Shown in pieces: positions 1 to 13,151 of a stretch of 64,000 nucleotides of DNA; within the stretch, counting starts at the first letter, position 1; each line of letters starts with the position of its first letter. The notes under the pieces were generated by a model. That model had not been told where the DNA came from and ran no database searches. It saw only the letters and a program-made list of their open reading frames with translations. A program made the translations under genes and the position numbers. The DNA is from Metallyticus violacea (Eukaryota; Arthropoda; Insecta; Mantodea; Metallyticidae): assembly GCA_030762175.1 (NCBI GenBank), contig CM060846.1, positions 238,752,012 to 238,816,011 of the forward strand, written 5' to 3'.

Positions 1-820
1 TGGCTAATTGCTTGATTAAAGAATGTTATAATGACAAATATAAGTTCCTCCAATGGACATAAATGTTTAGTAACCAAATGAACGCATGTTCATTCCAACA
101 CACTTGTTTAGCACGATAAAACATATTTTGCCACTTATCAAATTTAGGCCGTTGTATGCTAAATAGTATATATATATATATTATACTGCAGACCATCGAT
201 GATGTAGTAAACCCCAATAGTTCAAAGTTGTTATGAGGTTGGTTATACTTATAAGGCATAAGGGTATACTACCTGCTATATATGCATACCGACAGGAAAA
301 AGTATATATATATATATATATATACTTCCATGCATGACGGTGTGTAGTGTGTGATTTTTTATTAGAATATTAGTCTCAAACAATGCAAATAGGAATTTCA
401 GGACACACCACCATGTATCTTCTCGGTCAAATGTCGATGTTCAACCTGATTTTATCGTTTCTGTGTATGACATCACACGGTTGAGTCTTTTGGCCTTAAT
501 CAGCTTATTTTTGCATTTAGTGCTTATTATATGGTTTAATTTTGTTATATTATTAGCAACGTGATTGATTTAGTCTATCATCTCTCATCCATTTATTGTT
601 ATATTAATGAACGCATTGCTAGCAATGACTCAACCATGTGCTGCGATCTTTCGATTTATTATGTTTTTTCCATAATAGCTTTAATTCTGCTTAGAATTAG
701 TAGCACGAAAATGCAGGGGAGAGCTTACCTAGCTTTTGAAGATAAGAATTTTTCGTTTTGGTTAGACCAGATACCAAAAGAATTATATTTTATTTTAAAG
801 ATAACTTCACTTTGTGGGGA
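1..820. other. AT-rich DNA, no gene seen
   Basis: No open frame here looks like a protein and no element is recognised. Two short TA runs sit near 167-181 and 303-324. Confidence 0.6.
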
Positions 821-886
<66 letters not shown>

Positions 887-887
887 T
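821..887. repeat. (ATT)n microsatellite
   Basis: About 22 uninterrupted copies of a three-base ATT/TTA unit. All open frames through it are homopolymers (poly-Leu, poly-Ile, poly-Asn), so they are not genes. Confidence 0.98.
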
Positions 888-3800
888 TTACATGCATAAA
901 TAACGGTACTGTCTTTTTCTTTGTGTTTCATATTAGACTTTTTCTGCTTATGTTTTGGGGCACCTGACTTTATAGCTACTTCCGTTACTTCATTGTTACT
1001 CCGGTATTTCCTTTGCCCCTTTCTTATTAAGGCCAATTACCTGGCTGCATCTTCTACCATCTTCTATTGTCTCCCGTGTTATTCTACCCCATCCTCTATT
1101 TTGTTCTTTACCTTCATAGAACTGATTATTAACATATACCTTTATTTATGTTTCACCTCCCTTCCTGTACCAATGATGGAATGAGTTTCCCGGTTCCTAT
1201 GGCCATCCACATAACGGCGATGACGGACGGTACCTAAAACGTCCGCAGTATTGCGCAGCCCTGAATCCACATCGATTGGCGAGAACATTACACCACTCTC
1301 TGGAACATAACAACAGGATTCTGCGCCAAAATAATATCTCTTCATTTTAATATCACCTACATTTTATTTCAGGTGCCCTTTGATAAGAAATCGAATGTAC
1401 TTTATAGTTATAGTGCATTTTCATTATTGGAAATATTTTGCATTCTAAGCACAGCTTATTATGCAGTATCTTTACATTTCAACTGTTGTCCTATAGATAC
1501 AGGTAGAAGATAACATTTATGTGATTCTTTACTGTTAGCCCTTCTGACTTTTCAGTGGTTTTTCCAAGCCTTAACACCCGTTTAAATCTAACAGGATAAT
1601 TATGGTGTTTTTAATAGGGAAGGGCTAGTTTTGTGTTTGTTGCTGTTATGGTATCTGTCTCTAAGGACAGTGCTTTCCTTGGCGGCGAAGGTATGTCGCA
1701 TACACAGATTGTCACGAAAATAATTTGGACATTTAATAATAAGATTTTGGTATTGGGAACGGTAAATTACCTTTCTTTAATACAGCTGTTGACAACAGTC
1801 ATTCTGCATAACATCAGCTAAAAGAGTGGCAGGTTCACGCTGCCGGGCATTGCACCAGGAAGCCATGCTTCCCTGTAGAAAAAGCAAAATCAGGAAATTC
1901 CTACTTAGGTTTTTTCAACTCTGTTCATTACCAGCATAGGTGGCGGTCAATACTAACGTTGAAAAGATGAGTTGAACTTTCTATTAATTGATTTACAAAA
2001 GGTCTAGACAGGTGGGCTCTCTCTTTTACGACTTCGATGCTTCTCTCTGCACTATTCGAGGGTGGTGAGGATAGGGAGTGGAGGGAGGCGGTCTCGAGGC
2101 GCCCCGAGCCAAGGGCATCAAATATCAAACTGCGTCTGCAATTCTCTTCAGATATAACATGGTCATGTGGTATTGTAAACTGCCTCACTGTAGATCTGAG
2201 GTTGTTCCGTTAGTCTCAGGCAATAAATACTTTGTTAAGTTTAGCTCCACCGTTTGGGTTATGGTCCCTCATCCTCTTTGAAGGGGATGTCAATACCTAA
2301 TAGACAAAAATGCCTTAAAGTTCAAGCAATATATTGTTTTAGTAATAAACGTAATTATAGTTCTCTTTAAAGAAACCCACTTCCTTAACCGATTACACTG
2401 TCTGTAATCACCTACTCCAGTCCCTAGTCCAGGTCACAGTTGTCATAAGTTTGCTCCTTAGTTTCATGTTGATAATCTGGCAATCCTAACTTAGTGTGAC
2501 GGAATAATATATTGCTGCATAACCATATTGTTGGAAAAGACCTCAAAATGTCCGAATATTTTTGTCCGAAGGGTAATACAAATTTTCATACTTTCAATTA
2601 CTTCGTCCTACCCTTAGTAGCAGTACGTAAGGAAATAGGATTCCTAGGGTTCAGACAGTCTGAAAAAAAATGAAATTTCTTTATAAATCCACCGACAAAG
2701 CACTCACGATATTCACCGAATTGTTGTTGTGGGGCGAACGCAATAAAACCTATTCATTCTGCTCTATCCGTCAAATTTCAAAAGAACCTTATTGACTCAC
2801 TTGAAGTTTTTATCCCTTTCCCATTCAATTTTGACAGTAAACGGGAACAAAAAGCGCCCCTTTTAAGATAAGAAACCTCAGGTCGTGAAATTACACTGAT
2901 CAAACAGATCTCATATTCTTTAATTTTATTTACCTGTACAACATTTTATAAGCATATAACAAACACCATTTAACTTCCCGCATATATTTTAGTGAATATT
3001 AACACAATAATAGAAATAATTATCTACATATGCACTTTATGCAAATGCTGCAATTGCTCCCATAAGCGGGCGTCTTAAACTAAGGCACAAGAATAGATGA
3101 GTATTCTCGTCCACCATTTTTACTCCTTGATTTCGGAGCAACCGCTGCAGAACACAAACAAACACGCTGACGCTTATAGCACCGTCATCAAGCGGTGTAT
3201 ATAAATGCATTTATTTAAAATTTAAGAATTTTTTTAGATAAGTTGCTTAACAGAAAAATATAAACATAATTATAATGTATAATTTTATAACTTGTTATAA
3301 TAAAATACAATAATTATGATATTGAATTCTTATATACATATAATGTATATGTTATATGTTGAACAATTCATTATTTATAAATCACATAAAATGAAACAAA
3401 AGTTGTTTGTACATACGTATACGTGTGTACATTAGGTAGGAATGTACATATTATACAAATTATAGGTTATGCTTCTTTCATAGTAACATTGATATTCATA
3501 AAAACTATTGAATCAAATATCATGACGCTCAATCAAATAAATATTTATTTAATATTTTATAAAGGTACTTAATTATCACTGTTATTATAACTGCAACTAT
3601 TACTATTATTATCAATACGTACCTAAACCTAGTTAACACTACTTATATGGAACTAAATTGTCTTTTTATTTTACACGCAATATATTTCAGTCTTTTAATT
3701 ATCATTAACAACACTTTGTAAGTCACCTTACTAAAAAAAATCCACTATTTCTAATACACAAAACGATTAAAAACACTGAACAAATACACAGCAATATATC

Positions 3801-5462
3801 AGATCAGTAACGGTGAAAATGGCGGATGAGAATACCTACATCTACTGTGCTCTACTTGAACCTGATTACAGTGACAATACATTTACCCCATTTACATGTT
3901 GGACTCAAATCGACTCGAATACTCTTTCCGGATTGAAAATATGCATGTTAACGGGGATTTTAGAGTCAAGTTTGATCTGTAAACTGGAAATGGATTGAGA
4001 TTAAATTCGGACTGAGATGTATGTAAACAGAGATCGTACTGTGATCGAATTAAGTGTTTTCAGGCGCACTAACGTAGTAATTTTTATCACACAAAATTAA
4101 TAGTCATTTCATATTTACCCACAAAATGAACATGCCTATTGTTTTATTCCTTTAAGTTTGTGTATGTGCTTTAAATTTCCAAATTTTATAACTTAAATCA
4201 ATAGTTAATTTATTGTTAAATAGGTTATCTGTAGGCTATCCAACATAAAAAAGTAAATCAGGTTAACCAGCATGAACCCTTATGTAGAAATATATAAGTG
4301 TTCAATACGGAATGAAAAACATGATGCAATCGGGGATCGTACTGAGTTCGAATTTAATCCGGAAAGTGTATTAAATGCATTTTGAATTCGACATATAAAC
4401 GTAGTAATTGTTTCTTGCATAGACATACATTAACTGTAAGAACTGCTGATGTAATATTTTTAAGTAAAGTACAAATATTAAAATGATAAATCTTATAACA
4501 CTAATACGAATTAAGCCTAGAGCTTTTGAAAAGCTGTACGAATATATGGGAGCTTAGCATACCAGTTTATGCTACATTCCGAAACATGATGGCTTTCTAG
4601 GGGTAAAGCATCGATGCGAGCAAGAGCTTAAGACAATCTATTCTTTTTCATTTTCTGTTCTTCTTCCTCTTCTTCTTTTCGAATGAAAATCTAAAGTAAG
4701 GAAATCTTTTGAGTGTTTTTGGTGTACCAAATCAATATATCTTGCCGAAAATTAGAGATACAAGTTTTTAAAGCAAACGCACAATACAAAAAACATTATG
4801 CCAGCCATAAATAAAATATTAGGATTACGTAAAAATGACGCTTTGATAGTCCTTTAGTTATTTTGCTTGCTTTTATTTGAAACTTTGAAAACCAGGTTGA
4901 TCCAAATCATAAAGAATGATTGAAGAATTTAATAATAGAACATCTAAATGCTTTAGAAACTTCAATAGCAAAACACTTTCCTGCCTTGTTCTTATCACAG
5001 TTAAAATGGGTGAATTCTCCTTTTTGGTTGAACTTGTGAGATCAACATACAAAATGGCACTAACATAAATGAAAAAGACACATATAAGTTGTTGCAGTTG
5101 TTAAAATGGTGTGCTATTAAATGAATTTTCTAGACACTTCAATGTTTATATATATGCGCAATATAAGTATTCCACAATAGCAAAGAGGAGCATTAACATT
5201 TTGCTGCGATTTTTTCAATGTCATTTTTGTGAGAACAAGCATTTTCTACAATGAATACACTAAGTGCAGACATCGCATTAATTTTAATGCCTAGTTTTCA
5301 GAAATAACAATAAACATTCTTTAATAGAAATGCATTACAGACAGATAGGGATTGCAGGCGCTCACCTATGCTGCTTGCATGTTTCTTGTACAAAAAAATT
5401 GCCCACCTGCTAACACGGCCTATCTACTACAGTGCCTAATATTACATAAAAGCTTATAATAT
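888..5462. other. Unassigned DNA, no gene recognised
   Basis: Only short open frames, none resembling a known family. Three things stand out locally: a GC-richer patch at 1,180-1,330; a small CpG-containing patch at 3,060-3,200 that ends in a TATA-like string near 3,198; and an imperfect direct duplication (about 4,020-4,085 and 4,330-4,430) sharing the words GATCGTACTG and ACGTAGTAATT. The rest reads as intergenic or intronic AT-rich sequence. Confidence 0.5.
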
Positions 5463-5484
5463 TGTTGTTGTTGTTGTTGTTGTT
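5463..5484. repeat. (GTT)n microsatellite
   Basis: Seven uninterrupted GTT units. Confidence 0.95.
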
Positions 5485-5989
5485 CATAACAATAAAAAGT
5501 AATAAACATTTACGTGTGTTGCGATATTATGGACGTTCGGTAAAGTGTGTCGTTAGTCAGAAGAGGTTGGAAACCACTTAAGTATATCACATTTGGGCAG
5601 ATTAATGAGCGAAATTAATGTAAAACTCCGGCTGACCAACAGCCTCTAAGGGTGAAAAAGAACACAACATTTTCCCTGGAGAAGTTGAAAGTCAGACCAA
5701 AAAACAATGGCTCTAAGTTTAAACTGCTTGTTGAAACAATACGTTTTAACGATTGGCAGGCCTGTTTAAAAGCTCTCGCAGGAAAACTTATTTTTCAAAT
5801 ATTCTTAAGGCTTGTTTTATAATGGAACATTGTTTTTCATATCATCCTAGGCAAACAGGAAATTATAATTGGCTCTGTTAAAAGTATTTAAATTAGTTTA
5901 AAAGCATGGAATATGATTTCAAAATGGCACCTTTAAACTCTCTATTGGCTATGGAACACAAGGATTCAGAAAGTACAGGTCCAGGATAC

Positions 5990-6360
5990 AATAAATTGGA
6001 TGATTAGGTCATCGTTAAGGTAGTTCTGGATGAAGGAAATACATTAACTATATAACTGTAATCTTTGCCTATTTTACAGCTGCATATGATTAGTTGTGAA
6101 TTGGACATTTAATAAATAAAATGGTAAAAACTGGCATAATGTCAAACGTGAAAATTTGTTTGAGTCGTTCATTTATTTGAGAAAATGCAGCTTTTTGCGA
6201 TTCCCCTTATTAAACTGCAAATTGATATCTCAAGGGCTGTGCAAAACTGTGTTTGTTGTATTTAATAATTTATGTCCATGACTTGTTCCAAGAGCTAAAT
6301 TTGTTGTTGAATATTACATATCTATTTATGTGGATGATCTTAGTTTTCCGGACTAAAACA
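5990..6360 (+). mobile_element. Decayed LINE reverse-transcriptase fragment (possibly CR1/L2-like)
   Basis: Broken translation in several frames gives a stretch like TAAYD followed by a short helix and NKMVKTG, then further on ISIYVDDLSF. This matches the order expected in LINE reverse transcriptases: the first catalytic aspartate in a xAAYD context, then the Y/F-x-D-D box about 100 residues later. Stops and frameshifts are frequent, so it is long dead. The clade is a guess from the 'AAYD' wording. Both edges are unclear, and the 500 bases upstream may belong to it. Confidence 0.4.
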
Positions 6361-8378
6361 ACGAGAAAAAAAACCCGAGATCAAGATCGTCAATGTCCTG
6401 ATAAAGAGTCCAAGTTCGTGGAAGGTTAATGTTTTATATGCACTAGTATGTCAAAGGCCTTTTCATTAACTCGCCAAAGTATCCAACATTATCAGGTACA
6501 TATATATAGCAGTATAGCAAGCAAATGAATCTAATCAAGACAATCAATTAAAAGGAGGCAATGAGTGAAGTAACTATAGGTACAATGATATTCGTTTGAT
6601 ACTAAGTAGAGCTGTGATCGCCTCTTCCCAATCACAATGTATGAAATGATCGTTTTAATCAATAATAATTACTTTAAGCCATAAATATTTTCAATAGAAA
6701 AAGAAATAAACTAGACCAAGCTAAAAACTGGGCTTAAAACCGATAACTGCTGGTTGAATTAATACAATACTGCTATAATTAGAATCTAAATTCATAGTAG
6801 TTGAGGGAAAAATAGAAATTTATTTCATATGAAAAATCGTTCCGGTAAGGAAGACTGTGGAAAGTCTATCACAATAATGGGGATTAAAATGCAACATGCA
6901 ACACTGTTTTGTAAGAATCAGTCAACCGCTGAGAGACATAAATTGTTAGTATGTAAGAACTGCTTGCGACTGAGAGAAAGTAAAATCTTCCTTATGCATA
7001 CAACCTTCAACAAGAAGGAATCAATGCAATTCCTGTGGTATATACACTGATTATAAGGAAGAAATAAAATTACATATATTTATTCACAACAAAGAAACAC
7101 AAATTGCCAGAATAGAATTTTAGATGCAACGTCTATTGACTTTAAAATGGAAGTCAGTCCATTTTTAAAATGCGCAAAAAAGAAGTAAAGTAAATTATTA
7201 ATTTAATGCAAATTTATGGAGGAAAGTACAGGAACTTGGATTATTAAATCACTACAGTGAAAGGGACTGCATGTACTAACATATGCCACATTAGTAATAT
7301 AACACCACTCTATAGAGCTGAATGTTGCTATCTGTGGAAATACAACGGAAGCTGGCATAGGGCGATCTTGGTCGAGGATTGGAATAGGTAGTAAAAGAAT
7401 CTAATTCAAGTTTGAACATGGAAGGAGTTGAGAAGGAGAGAGCAAAACAAATCAAGGTGCATTGACTGTTAATTGTAGGTGCCGTTCCTTGTTCAGGTAC
7501 CTTTTCCTTTCAGATATATGCTCGATACGAACCTCTTTTTCAGGTCATATGCCCTCCCCACCATGTATGCCTGCTTTTCATTTTTTAGATTTGGCTGCAA
7601 CCTGTAATACAGCATAATTTAGGTGGATTTGCTTGCGTTGTCCGTTTGTGCTGGTGAGAATTTAAACTTAAATTGGAAGTGAAATTACTGACATCTACGT
7701 ATGTACTTATATGTGGGCGTTTGTTGATAATGTCACTTCCAAATTATATAAATAAATATAGACTCTAAATCCATAACAATATTGTTATTATATGCCTCGT
7801 AAAACATCTATTCACTTTATGTATTTAGTGCCGCAATGTAAGTAGGACTGGTAGTAGGAGAACCTTTTCTATACTACAACTACGTCAATCAGGTGTTCGC
7901 CATTATGAACATTTCCAATCGGTTTGGAAAACTCTAATGTTTTTCATTATCACGTGGAAAGGGGAACAGTTGGTGATAACTGCAATAATATCTTTGAGTA
8001 AATTAAGCAGAACAGTTCAAGATTTATATAATCTTGAGTAGAACTATTTAAAAGTAGTTATTTGGACATATCATTGCATATAGAGTTGTGTAGATGAAAG
8101 GTCAATTAATATTGGACCGGTTCGCAGTACTCTTCTTAAGAAATATGTAAGTATTTTAGCTGTACAGCATATCCCCTGATTTTAATTAATTGCATCCTTA
8201 TGGCAATGGAAAACATCGGTGAAAAAGGGTGGAAAATCCAAGTCTCATATAAACGAATACTGGCATCAGAGAAGATCTTTGACTCACAAATGAAATGCAT
8301 TTTTTTCCCTTCTTTCTTTGGGCCACCTTAATATTGGAATAAACAACGTACTATCTCATTTCACCTTCTTACGCACAT
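6361..8378. other. Unassigned AT-rich DNA
   Basis: Short open frames only (for example 6,829-7,050 plus, 73 residues), without recognisable domains, repeats or splice-bounded exons. Confidence 0.5.
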
Positions 8379-8491
8379 GAAAAGAAAAAGAAAAGTGGAA
8401 AAAGAAAGAAAGAGAAAGAAAAAAAGAAGGAAGGAAGGAAGGAAGGAAGGAAGGAAGGAAGGAAAGAAAGAAAAGAGGGAGAAAAGGAAGT
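8379..8491. repeat. Polypurine tract with (GGAA)n core
   Basis: A strand-asymmetric run of only A and G apart from an isolated T near the start. It contains GAAA-type units that grade into about nine GGAA units around 8,426-8,465 and back again. It is a simple-sequence tract; such mirror-like purine runs can adopt triplex structure, which is general knowledge and not shown here. Confidence 0.9.
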
Positions 8492-9522
8492 TCTGATTCA
8501 GTGTTAGCTTTAAGCCACTGCATTTCAAACATTATTGCAGTATTCTAAACAGGTTATTGCAGGAGTTATTGTCTTCAAAAAAAAATTATTACTATTAAAA
8601 ATCTTATTTCTATTTTTAACAAATGTTTTGCTCATATAGATAGGACATTAATTGAAACAAAACAACTAGATGAAAATGGCATTAGTTTCTCACATTGAAA
8701 CTATCAATACCTTGTTATACTTGAATCCTGTAACTGAAAATTAGATGTTAAACGCTATTAATAACCTTAAGAATAAACGATGCAGTGGCAATGATTAACT
8801 CCAGACTTTCTTGTAAAGCAGTGTGCAGAATATCTTATTATACCTCTGACAAGTTTTTGTAATACATCGTTTTCAACTGGTTGCTTCCCCAAAGCAATAA
8901 AGTAGCAAAAATTAAAGTACTATTTAAAAATGGAAATAAAACAAAAGTTTAAAACTGCAGGCCAATATCTTTATTGTATATTTCTTTTAACTAATCGAAA
9001 GCCCTTTGATTAAGCATCTGGTGTCTTTTCTAAAAAAATTTCACATTAAAATTTTGGTTTTCATGAAGGTAAGAAAGTATACAATGCATTATTCTATTTT
9101 GGGGGGAGGGAATGTCTTAAATGTAAAAGACAAAAAAGAAAATATTCTTGGTCTATTTGAAGATACTACTAAAGCCTTCAATATGGTGTACCATGACATG
9201 TTGTTAAAAAGTACATGAATCTTACGGGATAAGGGGTATGGTAACTGAATAGCTTACTACATGTTTTAAATTTAGAATGAAATTTGTAGAATTAGATGGA
9301 ACGCAATCGCTCCCCTATTGACTAAGTTCGGTGTGCCAAAAGCCTCAATATTGGGACTAATTTTATTTATTATCTATATCAATGATCTCCCAGGATTAAT
9401 TTTACCTGCAAAATGGTTTTCTTTGGTGATGTTGCCAATCTTATATTTAAGAAACCAAATGAAATTATTTTGCGACCTTACATCAGTGATGCAAGGCAAA
9501 AATAGATAATAGGTTAAAATCT

Positions 9523-9546
9523 AATAAATAAATAAATAAATAAATA
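9523..9546. repeat. (AATA)n microsatellite
   Basis: About six AATA units inside the decayed LINE. Confidence 0.9.
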
Positions 9547-9949
9547 TCGGCAAGATTAACTACATCAATTTCCATAAACATACCTTTCTAAATGATTCAT
9601 ATAAATAGAAATTGAAAATATACCTATAAAGTACCTCAATAGTACAACATTTTTAGGTTTGTAACTAAATCAGAATTATCTTTGGAATGAACACATTTTT
9701 TCTTATATAATAAATTAAGCCTATTACCTTATGCAATGCGCGCATTAAGTAGGAACTGTACTCAAGATATTGTAAGAATAGTATATTTTAATTTGTTTGT
9801 TGTATATTAGCTTATGGTATACCCTTCTGGGGAGAGCGAGTTCATCATCTATGGTTTTTAATATATATGAACAATACAGCAATTACATCCCATGCTCCCA
9901 GTAAACCAATTTATATTAGAAACTGTATCTTTTGTTCATAATAATAAAC

Positions 9950-9952
<3 letters not shown>

Positions 9953-10001
<49 letters not shown>
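9953..10001. repeat. 49-base poly(T)
   Basis: An uninterrupted T run inside the decayed LINE. It could be the A-tail of an antisense insertion, but no recognisable retroelement body lies to its right. It may instead be a slippage-expanded run, and its length in the assembly may not be exact. Confidence 0.9.
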
Positions 10002-10002
<1 letters not shown>

Positions 10003-10394
10003 GAATAATGAAGATCATCTAATGATGGATTAATACACTTACAATATCACAGACTTACAAACAGCATCAATTAAGTGTCACAAAAGGGTGCAATTCTGTG
10101 TAATAAATTACCAAGCTCATTTAAAAGCACTTCAAGCACAACATATGTGTTGAATGCGTATTGTTAGAAAATAATTTTGTACTGCAGGAATTCTTGGAAC
10201 TAAGTTATAGAGTTAGATATGTATATAACAATTTTATACCTATATATCAGTATAAACTGACGAAGCTAAATGTACAAACTGTACATAATCGGTGTATAAA
10301 TACTTTAAACCTTGAATCAGTATGGGAAGTAAGAGAGAAGGGAAATTTAAAGTTATTGTATTTGATAAGACACTTTTGTATAATTTTGTAATTG

Positions 10395-10461
10395 TGCTAT
10401 GGTCACACTGAGGTTGAGCGCGGTAGTGTTAACGTAACGTCAAGTGTATCGATCTGGTTCG
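10395..10461 (+). promoter_or_regulatory. CpG-rich 5' region of candidate gene
   Basis: Within 70 bases there are several CpG dinucleotides (GAGCGCGG, AACGTAACGTC, ATCGATC, TTCGATG), against the CpG-poor surroundings. It lies directly before a candidate first coding exon. No TATA box is evident. Promoter function is inferred only from CpG content and position. Confidence 0.3.
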
Positions 10462-10569
10462 ATGTTTGCTAATGTTTGCAAGGTGTTACAAGCTACGGGT
10501 GCATTTTCGGCTGTAGATAACATTGCGGAAATACTTTTGGGCACAACACATTCTGTTAGAGTAGACAAT
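10462..10569 (+). CDS. Candidate first coding exon of a host gene
   Basis: An ATG opens a 36-codon frame (starting MFANVCKVLQ, ending SVRVDN) that runs straight into a strong donor, AAT|GTAAGTATT, after a complete codon (phase 0). The exon is CpG-rich compared with its flanks, as expected for the 5' end of an expressed gene in a CpG-depleted genome. The peptide reads as an amphipathic, alpha-helix-like N-terminus with no signal sequence; I do not recognise the family. I could not find the next exon with confidence. If the exon is real the gene continues to the right, and the candidate terminal exon at 23,155, which also begins in phase 0, could belong to it, but this link is speculation. Confidence 0.45.
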
Positions 10570-12510
10570 GTAAGTATTATATGGTAATAAAATGGTTTCT
10601 TAGTGTTAGAATAGCGTGAACGTTTCAAGGTTAACACGTAAGCTTATGAATATTTTCGGAGATAAATAAGAGTTAAAAGAAGGAGAATATGAACCCTAAA
10701 TGATAAACATTAAACCGCAGAATAATTTGACATGGAGCAAACGGATATATTATGCATTATTTGGTGTTTTCTTGTTAAGAAGCTTGTAGTTAACTGTAAA
10801 TAAATAATGCTAGGCAGCGAACCCTATTTGGAATGAGTAGCAAGAGCATCTCGAATATTGGTACATGAACTGTAAAGAGCTCCCAACCCAGAGTTAAAGC
10901 AAACTGGAAATGTACATACAAATTAAATGTTAAGATAACTAGATATATAATTGAATCTTGAATATTGTCATCCACCTCAACCGTAAGTTTAAAATTTAAA
11001 CTTGCTTAAAATATCAGGAAAATGTGAACAGCATGGAGTTTAAACTTGGACGTTACGTTATTAATAAGGCAAAATTCCACATTGGCATGTTCCCGTGCAT
11101 CTACTTTTGCCCCCAACAGTGCAGATCTGCTTAATTTTTAGCGGTTTATCGTTTGATTTTCATAGTTACCAGCTGTTATATCACTTCATCGTACACCACA
11201 TGGTGCAACGGCAATTGAATTGTAGAAATACACATATAAAAATACCGTAAAATCCGCTAATGCCATTCGTAAAATTAAAACCTAACATATAGGTTACGTT
11301 TTAAGATTGGAACCCATAAGTTAGCAATAAGTTTCACGGGGATCCTTCATTTGTGTTGGGGTCTGGTTAGGCTAGGCTAGGCTATGCGTGGCATTCATCA
11401 AAGTTTAGTTTAAGCCTTATTGACCTTTACCGGTTATCCTTACTTCTGTATGGTGCTATGTAATGCAGTTTATCACAGAATGGGAAAGTATATATTGATT
11501 GTATAACATCTAATGGACTACTACAGGGAACATAATATCAATGACTGTAACTGTGATTTTTGTTCATTTAGTGCATTTCTTACTGTTGTTACAACCATTA
11601 TGTCAGCACACTATGCTGCCATTTTATCCTTAATGCAGTTTCATCTGTAAAAGTACTTGCACTCTTTGGGGCAAGTGGGTTGGATTATTAGCTTTTAACA
11701 GTGTGACATAATTTTCTATTAATCTTTTTATTTTCTATTTTGTTTCTTAACCACATTCAAGTCAATATATCTATTTGATGCTTTCATTTAAATTGGTCAT
11801 TAAAAAGAATGTTGAAACTTCAATAAATGCATCCCTCTTCAAACATATTTTCAATGTATGTGAGTCAGTTTTAAACTTACATAATATAACAGGACAGTCG
11901 GTGGGGATATTATTACAAAATAAACCACTGGGTCCTCCATATTCTAGGATTCACTGCTGTTAGGTCTAGGTTAGTGGTGGTGTACGTGAATTAGGAATTC
12001 CATTTCTCTCTACTGCTGTATATATTTGATTTGTACTTACAAAAAGCAGGCTCAAGTGAGCTACAGTACATCCACTGGTTTTGAGGATTCAGTCAAGATT
12101 GGGTTCAGGTTAAGGGTGTTTGTGTATGTAACTTGATTTATTAGGGATTGCACATTTTCCAACTGATGTATTTATTTGGTTTGTACTTGTGAAAAGGGGG
12201 TCAGTCTGTTATTCTAGGCAAGTTTAAAAAATGTTACTTCTGGAATGCACATAGTGAAGTTTCACCATAAAGTATGTAGTGCAATGCTTTTGAGATTATT
12301 TCAGGTTTTCTAGTAAGAGAAGAAGAAACAATTGCAGAATATAGGGCCTTGACAAATTCAAACTTTGACATCACATGCTTAATAAACAACGAGACTTGAA
12401 CTCTTTTTCACCATTTTATCATATTTCTTCCCTACACCCTCTCACTTCACACTTTTATACATCCGTTAATTAGCATACTACTTACACAAATACATATTAA
12501 CTAATTACTT
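10570..12510. other. Probable intron or intergenic DNA
   Basis: No convincing exon or element. A short GGCTA-type tandem run occurs near 11,366-11,385, a motif style common in arthropod DNA. Two similar 33-base segments near 12,020 and 12,165 (both ending in TTTGTACTT plus a purine-rich stretch) suggest an old local duplication. Confidence 0.45.
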
Positions 12511-12582
12511 AGACGTGCCAGGATTTGATCTCTTGATCATCCATACCTGCAGCTTTAATCACTACCCTATACTAAAATGCTC
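12511..12582 (-). repeat. Head of a third tRNA-derived SINE (SINE3), antisense
   Basis: On the minus strand an A-box-like GGTAGTGATTAAAG is followed about 33 bases later by a B-box-like GATCAAATCC, the spacing of an internal RNA polymerase III promoter. A TGATCAAGAG stretch lies between them. The sequence differs from both other SINE families here. The body probably runs toward 12,400, but I cannot define its end. It could be a decayed tRNA pseudogene instead. Confidence 0.4.
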
Positions 12583-12845
12583 CCAGTAACCCAATCAAAA
12601 CCACTACATGCTCTACGCATAATTCTCTATCAAAAACGTAGATGTAATGATATACAACTAACCGATCACTATACCACACCTCGACAATAAATTCACTACT
12701 ATTAGAGCCCACAAACCAACTTGCTTACTGCTTAAAACCATTCTCAAACACTACAGAAAACACCACCACTTTCTACGTCATCCACGCACCAATATCACTG
12801 TACAACAAACATATGCCAGAAAAATATATTTGATCAACAAATGAT

Positions 12846-13138
12846 TTGATGTGTTTATTTAAGGATGCTCTTTTTAACATCTCAGGTCATCAGCTTCCCA
12901 TTCTTTCAGGGCGTGAAATGACTGACAAATTTTGTTTAGAGGCCTCTTCTTTCAGGCTTAAAGTCTTTATCGTGCCGTAAATGTATGACACGGGACCCAG
13001 GGCTTTACTTCCCTTCCAAAGGAAGCCATACTTACGATTTTTAGGCCTGAAAAAATCTGTTGATCCTGGTTGGGTTCGAACCTGCAACCTTGGGTTTAGA
13101 AGGCAAGTATGGTTACCACTACTCCACCAGGACCGACA
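12846..13138 (-). mobile_element. SINE1 copy a (tRNA-derived), near full length
   Basis: The minus-strand copy starts with the tRNA-like head (GTCCTGGTGGAGTAGTGGT A box, GGTTCGAACC B box), then the conserved body (ATGGCTTCCTTTGGAAGG, GACCTGAGATGTT) and an AT-rich tail. It is flanked by a perfect 13-base duplication, ATCAACAAATGAT, at 12,833-12,845 and 13,139-13,151, which proves insertion by target-primed retrotransposition. SINEs encode no protein and use a LINE's enzymes. Confidence 0.95.
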
Positions 13139-13151
13139 ATCAACAAATGAT

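Larger units (their letters stand above)
8730..10200 (+). mobile_element. Decayed LINE (Jockey/CR1-like), RT middle to 3' part
   Basis: Reading across frames gives INNLKNKRCSGND (the conserved lysine/glycine lead-in of LINE RT), then a region ending DTTKAFNMV (catalytic Asp with AF), then GVPKASILGLILFIIYIND, which is the family's GVPQGSxLGPxLFxxYIND motif with substitutions, and downstream a frame with LAYGIPFWG, typical of the thumb region. The usual FADD box is blurred by a frameshift after 9,410. A 49-base T run interrupts the element at 9,953-10,001. Between 10,000 and 10,200 a weak C-terminal tail can still be read. No intact open frame remains. Confidence 0.75.

Noticed and set aside
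561..1036. Open frames with poly-Leu, poly-Ile or poly-Asn
   Set aside because: They arise from the (ATT)n microsatellite.
11366..11385. Telomere-like or satellite repeat (GGCTA units)
   Set aside because: Only three to four units and not the arthropod TTAGG; a common short motif.
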